A stretch of 64,000 nt of DNA, from assembly GCF_026230195.1 (NCBI RefSeq), contig NZ_CP036501.1:310001-374000 (forward strand). The letters run 5' to 3'. The position numbers were made by a program, and so were the translations under genes. Source of the DNA: Candidatus Paraluminiphilus aquimaris. GTDB lineage: Bacteria; Pseudomonadota; Gammaproteobacteria; Pseudomonadales; Halieaceae. The stretch's first letter is position 1. Every line of letters begins with the position of its first letter. Under the pieces are notes generated by a model. It was not told the DNA's origin, did not search any database, and saw only the letters and a list, made by a program, of their open reading frames with translations. This document shows positions 43,984 through 52,103 of the stretch, piece after piece.

Positions 43984-46578
43984 ATGAAACGCCTACTGCT
44001 CCCCTTACTTCTGATTTTCAACGCCCCGGCTTTTGCTCAAAGCCTGACACTCAGCGACATCTTCGATAAACCGCCTGTCGTCAATGCTTCGATTCCTACA
44101 CCCGAGGAAGTCACCGGAGTGCGAGTGGGAGAGCGCCACTGGTATCACTACGAGATCGTGAATTACTTAAACGCCTTAGCAGAGGCGTCACCTCGCATGG
44201 TGGCGCTTGGCGAGCATGCGCGCAGCTACGGCGGCAGGCCTCTCGTCAGCTACGCCCTGTCCACACCGGAGAATCTCGCGCGCCTCGACGAGATCAAGCG
44301 CGCCCGATCCGCCATTATCGACCCCGAAGCTGACGTAGACCTGAACAGGCAGCCCGCTGTGCTGCATATGATGTACAGCATTCACGGAAACGAGCCAAGT
44401 GGTGCAAATGCAACGCCATTAGTCGCCTATTATTTAAACGCTGCCTTGGACGATGCGCTGCTTGCGCAACTCGAAGACGTCGTCATTATCTTCAACCCCA
44501 TGCTGAATCCTGACGGGCTCGATCGATTTGCTTACTGGAGTAACGCACACCGTGGTGTGAACCCCAGCTTTGATTCAAATGACCGTGAGCACGTTCAGTC
44601 AGTACCCAATGGGAGAACCAATTATTATTGGTTTGACCTAAACCGCGACTGGCTGCCTCACCAGCACCCAGAGAGTCGTGGACGGCTGGCTTTATTTCAC
44701 GAGTGGAAGCCTAATGTGCAGCTGGATTTTCATGAGCAGGGCAGTAACAGCAACTTCTTTTTCATGCCGGGAAAACCCGAGCGCACCAATCCACTAACGC
44801 CCAAAATCAACCAGTTACTGACGGCTAAGATTGGCGAGTACCATGCGGCAGCGTTCGATGCTGAGGGAGTTCGCTTTTTTACCGAAGAGGGTTACGACGA
44901 CTTCTTCATGGGTAAAGGCTCAACCTACCCTGATCTGTTTGGCACCGTAGGCATTTTATTCGAACAACCCTCTTCGCGCGGTGCGGGTCAGAGCACACTT
45001 AACGGAGAACTGACCTTCCCATTTAGCATTTCCAATCAATTTAGGGCGTCACTTTCGTCGCTCAAAGCAACCGCTGAGCTCAAAGACGATTTACTGGACT
45101 ATCAGCGCAATTTCTACGCCAAGCAAAAGCGCTCACGCGGGCATTACCTTGCGAGCACCGAGGGCGATAGCACGCGCTTACAAGAATTCGTACGAATTCT
45201 GAAGGGCCATCAGATTGAGGTCGAGACGCTGGCCAACGATGTCACCGCAGAAGGTCAAGTGTTCAAGGCAGGTCAGGCCATTGCCATACCACTCGATCAA
45301 CCACAGGCGACCTATTTAGAGACGCTCTGGCGAGCGCAGTTGGAATTTGAGGAGAACGTCTTTTACGACGTCTCAACGTGGACACTCCCCTGGGCCTTCA
45401 ACCTCTCGCATACCCGTGAACCCGTGAGAAACGCAAAGACGAAAGCGCTGGCCCCCTCTGAAGCGGGTCAGGCATTGGCTCTTGCTGAGTCTCCCATTGG
45501 CTACCTTATTGACTGGCGTGACGCAAACAGCCCCGCACTGCTTTACGACTTACTCGAAGCAGGCGCCAATGTAAGAGTTGCGAAAGCACCCTTTACGGCA
45601 CTGACCACCAACGAGGGCGCCGTTAACTTCGGCTATGGTACGCTGTTTGTGGCGCCCGAACTCCAAGAGTCGATTCCAGAGGCGGCGCTGTCGCGGCTGT
45701 CCGAGGCAGTTTCAAAAGGCTTAGGTGTTTATCCGGCAGCTAGCAGTTACACGCCCGAGGGAATTGATCTGGGCAGTCGTGACTTTGATGTACTCTCGCT
45801 TCCAAACGTCGTCTTAGTTACGGGGCCGGGCACCTCCGCCTATGGCACTGGTGAAATCTGGCACCTTCTCGATACGCGCGTCGATATGCCGATAACGATG
45901 GTCGACAGCCATAACCTGAAGCGCGTTGAACTTGATCGATACACGCATGTCATCATGACCACACCACTCCGAGCGGCTGGCGCCACGGCACAACTGGATG
46001 CGTTCGTGAAAAACGGTGGCGTGTTGTGGCTACAAGGTGCATCAACGGTGGCTTGGGCAGCAGGCGAGGGTTTGACCGAGGCAACCTGGCGCGAGACGCC
46101 TGCACAACGGCAAGCTGCTGAATTGAAACGTGCGAGGAACAACAAGGCGAGCCCCGAAGCTCAAGGTGCCCTGCTCCCAGAGCGCAAGCCTTTCTCAACT
46201 GCCTCGGACGAGTACGCCTTTACACTGGTGCGTGGTGCGATCTTGCAGGGCAACCTCGATACCTCACATCCCTTGGGCTACGGCTATACCTCCAGCGAGC
46301 TCGCGGTCTTTAGAACCACAAACCGGTTCATGAATCCGTCGTCAAATGCCTATTCTTCACCCATTGTATACACCGATTCGCCCTTGCTGTCGGGTTATAT
46401 GTCGGAGGAAAATCGGACGCTAGTTGCCAATTCGGCGGGGCTGGTGGTGGATGAGCGAGGGCAAGGTGCCGTCGTTCTCAGTCTGGACAGCCCTACCTTC
46501 CGCGCTTTCTGGTGGGGAACTCAGCGATTGCTGGTAAACGGTATCTTCTTCGGCGACCTTCTCGAGGAACCTCGCTAA
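43984..46578 (+). CDS. Secreted M14-family zinc carboxypeptidase
   Basis: An 864-residue exported protein with a signal peptide ending near APAFAQ. The M14 metal site is His and Glu in SIHGNEPSGAN with a distal His in LDFHEQGS; the DLNRDW motif carries the substrate-binding Asn-Arg, and the catalytic Glu is in ILFEQPSS. A C-terminal domain of about 300 residues (THVIMTTPLRAAG, NGGVLWLQGAST) looks like a class I glutamine amidotransferase/DJ-1 fold. It has a related gene at 58.0 kb. ATG 43984 begins right after a CCCCC that can pair with upstream GGGGG. It cleaves peptides outside the cell. Confidence 0.9.
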   Translation: MKRLLLPLLLIFNAPAFAQSLTLSDIFDKPPVVNASIPTPEEVTGVRVGERHWYHYEIVNYLNALAEASPRMVALGEHARSYGGRPLVSYALSTPENLARLDEIKRARSAIIDPEADVDLNRQPAVLHMMYSIHGNEPSGANATPLVAYYLNAALDDALLAQLEDVVIIFNPMLNPDGLDRFAYWSNAHRGVNPSFDSNDREHVQSVPNGRTNYYWFDLNRDWLPHQHPESRGRLALFHEWKPNVQLDFHEQGSNSNFFFMPGKPERTNPLTPKINQLLTAKIGEYHAAAFDAEGVRFFTEEGYDDFFMGKGSTYPDLFGTVGILFEQPSSRGAGQSTLNGELTFPFSISNQFRASLSSLKATAELKDDLLDYQRNFYAKQKRSRGHYLASTEGDSTRLQEFVRILKGHQIEVETLANDVTAEGQVFKAGQAIAIPLDQPQATYLETLWRAQLEFEENVFYDVSTWTLPWAFNLSHTREPVRNAKTKALAPSEAGQALALAESPIGYLIDWRDANSPALLYDLLEAGANVRVAKAPFTALTTNEGAVNFGYGTLFVAPELQESIPEAALSRLSEAVSKGLGVYPAASSYTPEGIDLGSRDFDVLSLPNVVLVTGPGTSAYGTGEIWHLLDTRVDMPITMVDSHNLKRVELDRYTHVIMTTPLRAAGATAQLDAFVKNGGVLWLQGASTVAWAAGEGLTEATWRETPAQRQAAELKRARNNKASPEAQGALLPERKPFSTASDEYAFTLVRGAILQGNLDTSHPLGYGYTSSELAVFRTTNRFMNPSSNAYSSPIVYTDSPLLSGYMSEENRTLVANSAGLVVDERGQGAVVLSLDSPTFRAFWWGTQRLLVNGIFFGDLLEEPR

Positions 46579-46752
46579 TACAGGGCTCTGAAAGAGAAAA
46601 AGACGCCCGCTAAACGGCGCAAGGCACCGCTCACCGCAAAAGTGGGTCATCTGTGGAAAAGTAACCTAGGGTTTACCGGTCTTCTCGGATACCCTGCGGC
46701 CGCATAAACGCTGGCAAATATAGCCACGATACTTTTCATGAGGGGGTTCGCC

Positions 46753-48495
46753 GTGGGCGAGAAAATCAAGGTCGAAAAGCCACTTGTTGTGCTGCACGGC
46801 GACGAAATGGCACAAGTCGCATTTACCGAAATATTGGCGCGTTTCGTCTCGCTGCCACTCGATATTGAGCTTGTGGAAATAGATCTCTCTGCACCCAATC
46901 GTTTCACGAGTAACGGGAAGGTAATTCACGACGCAATTTCGGCATTGAAAGAGCACGGGGTCGGCATTAAAAATGCGGGCATGACCGTCAACCGTGCGCA
47001 GCTTGATGACCTCCTGGCCAAGCACCCTGACATCAAAGAAGCCGAGCTCGACCCACTTGCGACGAAGTCGCCGAATGGCGCCATCCGTAAAGGTATCAGT
47101 GGCAACATCACCCGCGAGGATATCGAGTTCAAGAACCTCAAGAGCGTCCGACCCGATTGGATCGGTCGTGACATTGAAGTAGACACCATGGAAACAGGTG
47201 GCTTGGACTTCAGTTATAGCGAACTCTCAAACGCCACAGGCGTGGCGAAGGTTGTATTTGTCGGCTCAAGCGGCGACCCGGTTGAACTTCATCGACGCTC
47301 GCTAAACAAAGGCGACCCCTGGATGTTGGCTACCAATGATCTTGAGGATGTCAAAGCCTGGGCGCATCGCTTCTTCCAGCGTGCAATTGATGAGCAGCGA
47401 GATATTTATCTTGGCCTTAAAGATACGGTCGTTTCTGGCTACGACGGTGTTATGCGCACGGCTATCGAAGAAATTTACGAGCAAGACTACAAAGCAAAGG
47501 TTGCGAAGGCAGGTCTTAGCTACCACTACGAACTCATCGATGCACAGGCTGCTCGTATTGTTTCAAACCCACCTGCGCGGGCGCTATGGGGTATACCCGA
47601 TAACGTGAGCGGCATGAAGCTCTTCAAACTCGTTCAGCAGCTCAAGCGTTATGGTCTCCCCGAGCGCAAAGCGCATGTATCGATATCGAGAATGAGCGCA
47701 GGCGGCGGTGACCAGTACGGCAGTTACAACTTGCCAGCACCCGAAAAAGGTGTGATCAAGGTGATCGTCGACGGTGAAGAGAAACACGCCCGCTACGTGG
47801 ACGAGGGCGACCCCATCCTCTTTATGTCGAACGACCGCGAAGCAATCAAAGACTGGGTTAGCCAAGTCTTTAAAGATGCGGCGGCGAATAAGAAAGAAGT
47901 CTATTTCGGTCTGAAGCGAGAGTTCGTCAACTACGACGAAGTTTACAGTTCGATCATTTTAGAGATTCGAAAAGAGCTGGCAGCGCTCGACACCCCCCCA
48001 CCTTCTTTCATGATCATGCGACCCTCGCGTCAGCTCAGTAAGATGATCTGCGATCCGCCTCGCTGGGGGCTCTACCCTGCCCAAAATCTTGACGGCGATA
48101 TCTTCTCGGATATATCCGCCGCCCTCGGTGGGAGTCTTGCGACCGCAAGCTCAGCAATTATCAGTAAAGACGGTACTAAGCTGTTCGAAGCACCACACGG
48201 AACGGCGCACGATCTCTACATGCGATACCTCGAAACCGAGGGTAAAGAGGCAAACTTCAACTCATCAGCGCTCATTTTTGCCGTCGCCAGTGCGTTAGAG
48301 GAACTCGCGTTGAGAGAAGCCAACCAAGCCCTCAACGATTACGCAGAGCGACTCAAAGGGGCTCTCATCGAGACTGTGGCACAAGGCATCATTACGGGTG
48401 ATTTAAAAGGTAAAACTACTCACCCTGAAAAGGAGCGCATTGTCGACATGAACGGTTTCCTCGATGCGATCGCTAAGAACCTAAAAACCGACTGA
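46753..48495 (+). CDS. Isocitrate dehydrogenase family protein with internal duplication
   Basis: A 580-residue relative of the eukaryote-type NADP isocitrate dehydrogenases, which are near 410 residues. Active-site elements are present: LHGDEMAQV, KSPNGAIR and NITRED (substrate Arg), IGRD, GGGDQYGSYN, and NLDGDIFSD with APHGTAHD (metal and NADP site). The extra length comes from a repeat: about residues 187-284 (KGDPW... to ...GIPDN) and 352-447 (GDPIL... to ...NLDGD) are homologous, sharing ND-x3-(I/V)-K, Y-x-GLK and a PP-R-xxWG element. I use GTG 46753, with AGGGGG nine bases upstream; ATG 46738 adds five residues. It probably oxidises isocitrate, but the duplication could change oligomer state or regulation. 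Confidence 0.82.
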   Translation: MGEKIKVEKPLVVLHGDEMAQVAFTEILARFVSLPLDIELVEIDLSAPNRFTSNGKVIHDAISALKEHGVGIKNAGMTVNRAQLDDLLAKHPDIKEAELDPLATKSPNGAIRKGISGNITREDIEFKNLKSVRPDWIGRDIEVDTMETGGLDFSYSELSNATGVAKVVFVGSSGDPVELHRRSLNKGDPWMLATNDLEDVKAWAHRFFQRAIDEQRDIYLGLKDTVVSGYDGVMRTAIEEIYEQDYKAKVAKAGLSYHYELIDAQAARIVSNPPARALWGIPDNVSGMKLFKLVQQLKRYGLPERKAHVSISRMSAGGGDQYGSYNLPAPEKGVIKVIVDGEEKHARYVDEGDPILFMSNDREAIKDWVSQVFKDAAANKKEVYFGLKREFVNYDEVYSSIILEIRKELAALDTPPPSFMIMRPSRQLSKMICDPPRWGLYPAQNLDGDIFSDISAALGGSLATASSAIISKDGTKLFEAPHGTAHDLYMRYLETEGKEANFNSSALIFAVASALEELALREANQALNDYAERLKGALIETVAQGIITGDLKGKTTHPEKERIVDMNGFLDAIAKNLKTD

Positions 48496-48609
48496 GCGCT
48501 AGCGGACTGAATTAAAGGTTTGATTAACAGCGGCATAAGACGGGGCGGACCAAACCAAGATGCTCGCTAAAGCACAGAAACGTTAGGGCTCTGTGCTCCG
48601 GTTAGCTGT

Positions 48610-48662
48610 TGGCTTGACCCTCATTGCCTCACCCTAACTGGCTTGACTCTTACTGGCTTGAC
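48610..48662. repeat. Short direct repeats TGGCTTGAC
   Basis: TGGCTTGAC occurs at 48610-48618, 48639-48647 and 48654-48662. The last two lie in the 3' end of the ABA4-like gene, where they encode a repeated GQAS/SQAS tail, and the first lies just past its stop. The cluster suggests slippage or recombination at the end of the gene. Confidence 0.5.
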
Positions 48663-49074
48663 CCTTCATAGCGCGCAGTAACAGATACAACAGCAGGCCG
48701 ATCGGTCCGGCCATCAAGGTTAAAAACAGGCACGGAATGACCAGGAAGTGATTGATCTGATGGGACTGACTGTCTCTTAGAATCCATGCGCCGATAAAAA
48801 GATCGAATACCAAATAGTGAATCCATCCTGCGAGCAAGAGTGCATCGACGCTAAACAGGGCTTTTACTTCCTCGAGTGTGCCAAAGCCACCCTCTGCAGG
48901 TGCCTCTCCTTGGAAGCTAATCATCAAATAGGCATACACCAGACCTAACATGACTGGCGCCACAAGCGAGGGATACAAGCGCCGAGCAAGGTCTGTGGTC
49001 GGAGCCACAACTAGCCCCAGCCAACCCAGCATGGCCAAAGCACCGCATAGACTAAAAATTGTTTCGAGTGACAT
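48634..49074 (-). CDS. ABA4-like (DUF4281) membrane protein
   Basis: A 146-residue protein with four hydrophobic segments and the motif SVDALLLAGWIHYLVFDLFIG, seen in ABA4 proteins, including plant ABA4 involved in neoxanthin synthesis. Bacterial members have unknown roles, sometimes with carotenoid genes. ATG 49074 is preceded by AAGGA about ten bases upstream, though a longer upstream frame exists. The last codons repeat a sequence (see the direct repeats at 48.61-48.66 kb). The next gene is a divergent SDR. Confidence 0.75.
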   Translation of the reverse strand: MSLETIFSLCGALAMLGWLGLVVAPTTDLARRLYPSLVAPVMLGLVYAYLMISFQGEAPAEGGFGTLEEVKALFSVDALLLAGWIHYLVFDLFIGAWILRDSQSHQINHFLVIPCLFLTLMAGPIGLLLYLLLRAMKGQASKSQAS

Positions 49075-49181
49075 GGGCCTATCCTTATTTTTCACAAACA
49101 CTTTCAGTGTCACCATAGTAGCTACTGTCGCCAGTTCGAGCGAGACTAGGCGGCTACAAGCCCCCAACGAGAAGGTGCCTC

Positions 49182-50156
49182 ATGAGTATTTCTGAACAGC
49201 AACATTCCATCGAAACAGGTTTTGGAAGTAAATCCGAGGCGAGCGAGGTCATGTCGGGCATCGACCTATCAGGAAAAGTGGCCCTGGTGACCGGTGGCTA
49301 TTCTGGAATTGGTTTTGAAACAGTCAGAGCACTAACAGGTGCCGGCGCAAAAGTTATTGTTCCCTCGCGCGATGTCGATCGCGCTGTGACAACCTTAGAC
49401 GGTGTCATTGGGGCTGAGCAAATCGGGTTTATGGACCTGAGCGACTTGCCAAGCGTTACGCGTTTTGGCGAGGCTATCGCGGCGAACCATCCAAAAATCG
49501 ATATTGCCATTTTTAACGCAGGTGTCATGGCCTGCCCGCTGTATCGAACGCAGCAAGGACTTGAGTGGCAGCTAGGTGTCAACCATGTAGGTCATTATGT
49601 CCTCTTACAAACCTTGCTACCCGCCCTTCGCGCAGCCCGCGGTGCTCGCTTAGTTACCTTGTCGTCGATCGCACACCGCATGAGTGCGGTCCGCTTCGAT
49701 GACATGAACTATACCGACCGGGAGTACGACAAATGGCAGGCCTACGGACAAGCTAAATCGGCACAGTCGCTCATGGCCGTTGAGTTGGATCGCCGTGAAG
49801 CAGGTAACGGCATCCGCGGCTTTTCTGTGCACCCCGGTGGCATTTTCACCCCGTTGCAACGCCACTTAGGGAATGCAGAGATGGCAGAGTTTGGCTGGAC
49901 TGATACGGACGGTCGCCCCTCTCCCGTAGCTGAAAAACTGTTCAAAACGACAACGCAGGGCTGCGCAACCTCCCTATGGGCAGCCACCCACAGCTTGCTT
50001 GATAATATCGGCGGTGTTTACTGCGAAGACTGCAACGTATCCGACGTGGTTCCCGATGAGAGCAACGCTTTCACTGGCGTGCGGCAATGGGCTATCGATT
50101 CAGAAACGGCCCAACGCACTTGGACAGAAACCGAGGCTCTGATAAGTCGTCTGTGA
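49182..50156 (+). CDS. SDR-family oxidoreductase (retinol dehydrogenase-like)
   Basis: A 324-residue classical/extended SDR. It has TGGYSGIGFE, the NAG motif, an LSSIAHRMS block with the catalytic Ser, and AYGQAKSA (Tyr-x3-Lys). The long C-terminus with GGIFTPLQ fits retinol-dehydrogenase/WW-domain-oxidoreductase-like proteins. GAAGGTG precedes ATG 49182. It stands alone and divergent from the ABA4-like gene. NAD(P)-dependent oxidation of an alcohol is certain in type; the substrate is not. Confidence 0.88.
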   Translation: MSISEQQHSIETGFGSKSEASEVMSGIDLSGKVALVTGGYSGIGFETVRALTGAGAKVIVPSRDVDRAVTTLDGVIGAEQIGFMDLSDLPSVTRFGEAIAANHPKIDIAIFNAGVMACPLYRTQQGLEWQLGVNHVGHYVLLQTLLPALRAARGARLVTLSSIAHRMSAVRFDDMNYTDREYDKWQAYGQAKSAQSLMAVELDRREAGNGIRGFSVHPGGIFTPLQRHLGNAEMAEFGWTDTDGRPSPVAEKLFKTTTQGCATSLWAATHSLLDNIGGVYCEDCNVSDVVPDESNAFTGVRQWAIDSETAQRTWTETEALISRL

Positions 50157-50185
50157 CAAAGGTGGTTCATGAAACACTAGGATTT

Positions 50186-50219
50186 AGGCGTTAAAAAGTA
50201 TGTCCGCATCACGCCTTTT
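50186..50219 (+). terminator. Candidate terminator
   Basis: AGGCGT (50186-50191) pairs with ACGCCT (50211-50216), followed by TTTT. It lies about 30 bases after the SDR stop. The 19-base loop makes it a weak candidate. Confidence 0.35.
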
Positions 50220-50302
50220 AGCGCGCACTTTTTCTAAGCTCATTTACGTCGGCGCGTCTTTCAACCGGCGCAGATCGATTCTCTGGGGATTTTGACAAGA
50301 CA

Positions 50303-50785
50303 ATGAAGATTCAATTCATCTCAACCGGCGGTACGATCGACAAGATCTACTTCGATGCGCTGAGCCAATTTGAAGTGGGCGATTCAATCGCCACAGCGAT
50401 TTTGACCGATGCCCTAGTGGACTTTGACTACGATGTTGTTGCCCTGATGAAAAAAGACAGCATCGAAATGACGAAAACGGATCGCGAGAGCATTCGAGCG
50501 CATATCGAGAACGACCCAAATACGCACTTCGTTATTACCCATGGCACGGACACCATGCCTGAGACCGCGAAAGCCCTCGAGGGCATCACGGACAAGACGG
50601 TTGTCCTAACCGGCGCATTGACGCCAGCCCGTTTTCGAACCACTGACGCAGTGTTCAATTTGGGCATGGCCGTAGCCGCCGTGCAAATAGCTAAACCGGG
50701 TGTTTACATTGCTATGAGCGGTCAGATTTTTGAGGCCAGTCGCGTACGAAAAAATCGTGAAGCAAATCGTTTCGAAGCGACTTAG
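50303..50785 (+). CDS. Short asparaginase-domain protein
   Basis: A 160-residue protein that matches the N-terminal domain of type I/II L-asparaginases: STGGTIDK with the catalytic Thr and THGTDTM with the Thr/Asp pair. Normal enzymes have a second domain and are about 330 residues; this one ends after GVYIAMSGQIFEASRV. Such short forms occur as a separate family, so it need not be truncated. It may bind or hydrolyse a small amide. It is convergent with the homocysteine methyltransferase gene. Confidence 0.85.
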   Translation: MKIQFISTGGTIDKIYFDALSQFEVGDSIATAILTDALVDFDYDVVALMKKDSIEMTKTDRESIRAHIENDPNTHFVITHGTDTMPETAKALEGITDKTVVLTGALTPARFRTTDAVFNLGMAVAAVQIAKPGVYIAMSGQIFEASRVRKNREANRFEAT

Positions 50786-50801
50786 TCGCCCGTATCGGCA
50801 T

Positions 50802-51812
50802 TTAACCCTGTCGCCTTCGCGATCGGCGTCCACCACCTGCGCTACCTCGATCTGACAGATCGGGCCACGGCTTACCCAGCGCTTGCGTCATAGCAAGCGG
50901 GTCAAACACGCGAGAGGGGGTTGAATTGAGTGCCTCAACCATCGCGGCTAAATGCTCCGGCGTCGTTCCGCAGCACCCACCGATAACCGTGGCCCCCGCG
51001 TCTCGCGCATGCAACGCATACTGTGCCATGAGTTCAGGACTGCCATGAAAGTGAATCTCACCATCGACATACTGAGGGATACCGCAGTTCCCTTTAGCGA
51101 TAATCGGTAAACCACTGTTGGCATTTAACAGCTCTGTCGTCGAATCCATGAGCTCGGCGGGACCGATTCCGCAGTTTGAGCCAATCAGATCGAGTCCAAC
51201 TTCCTGAGCAAAGCTTGCATATTCAGTGGGAGTGACGCCCATCATCGAGCGACGCGCCGTATCGAAGGTCAGCGTCGCTGCAACGGGTAAACCCGTTTTC
51301 TTTGCGGCCTCAACGGCGGCTGCAACCTCCTCCGTTGACGACATGGTCTCGATCCAAAGCGCATCGGCACCCCCTTCGGCGAGCGCCTCTGCCTGCTCGG
51401 TAAAAAAGGCGACCGTCGACTCGTGGGTAAGCTCGCCCATGGGTGCGAAAAGCTCGCCGGTAGGCCCCATTGATCCGGCAACAACGGCTATATGCCCACT
51501 GATATCTGCAAATTCTGAAACCGCCTGTCGGGCCAGTTGTGCCGCGGCTTTGTTTATTTCGTGAACACGGTGCTCGCTCTTGTGGAGCTTTAAACGCGGC
51601 GCGTTAGACCCAAAACTATTGGTGAGAATAAGGTCTGCGCCGGCCTTCAAAAATTCGCCGTGCAACCAGAGAACTTCCTCAGGCCGCTCGAGACACCAAA
51701 GTTCGGGGGGATATCCTGCTTCAAGTCCTCGACCAAAAAAATTGGAGCCCGTAGCGCCATCAGTGACACACCATCCCTTTCGCGCAATGACATCCAAAAT
51801 TGGATTAGACAT
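50802..51812 (-). CDS. Homocysteine (betaine-type) S-methyltransferase
   Basis: A 336-residue zinc-dependent enzyme of the betaine/methylmethionine-homocysteine methyltransferase family. Zinc cysteines are in IGSNCGIGP and VIGGCCGTTPEH; the N-terminal TDGATGSNFFGRG and LTNSFGSN motifs bind the thiol substrate. It makes methionine from homocysteine with betaine or a sulfonium donor; which one is not clear. Its C-terminus is Arg/Gly-rich and unusual. It lies 2.9 kb from the GrdB-like operon only in theme, not in a unit. Confidence 0.9.
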   Translation of the reverse strand: MSNPILDVIARKGWCVTDGATGSNFFGRGLEAGYPPELWCLERPEEVLWLHGEFLKAGADLILTNSFGSNAPRLKLHKSEHRVHEINKAAAQLARQAVSEFADISGHIAVVAGSMGPTGELFAPMGELTHESTVAFFTEQAEALAEGGADALWIETMSSTEEVAAAVEAAKKTGLPVAATLTFDTARRSMMGVTPTEYASFAQEVGLDLIGSNCGIGPAELMDSTTELLNANSGLPIIAKGNCGIPQYVDGEIHFHGSPELMAQYALHARDAGATVIGGCCGTTPEHLAAMVEALNSTPSRVFDPLAMTQALGKPWPDLSDRGSAGGGRRSRRRQG

Positions 51813-52000
51813 CCGACAGTTCCCTTATCCAAAACCCATAGTTTACATGCCTTTTAATCGCCGTGGACGTAGGCACAACGAGGTGGGACCCGAGGCACGA
51901 AGCGTGTTGGGGTCTTATACACTTTATGCACAGCGCGAGCTCCGGCTTGCGCCCGGACCATTTGCACTTTTTGCGTGCTGAGGGCGCTTAGATATCGCCA

Positions 52001-52027
52001 TAAGGTCTCAATTGAGACGGGGCCTTA
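52001..52027. promoter_or_regulatory. Palindromic element upstream of the methyltransferase gene
   Basis: GTCTCAATTGAGAC (52005-52018) is a perfect 14-base palindrome, flanked by TAAGG (52001-52005) and CCTTA (52023-52027). It lies about 190 bases upstream of the methyltransferase start. It could be an operator for a dimeric regulator or part of a bidirectional terminator. Confidence 0.45.
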
Positions 52028-52042
52028 TCCGTTAAAACGCTC

Positions 52043-52073
52043 AAAAAAAAGGGGATTGTTATTCAGCCCCCTT
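52043..52073 (-). terminator. Rho-independent terminator of the metalloprotease gene
   Basis: On the minus strand, AAGGGG and CCCCTT form a stem with a 12-to-14-base loop, followed by a run of eight T (the A-run at 52043-52050 on the plus strand). It lies 30 to 60 bases after the stop of the metalloprotease gene at 52104, the expected place for its terminator. Confidence 0.75.
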
Positions 52074-52103
52074 CTCGATAAGCCGCAGTGTCTCGCGCTG
52101 CGA

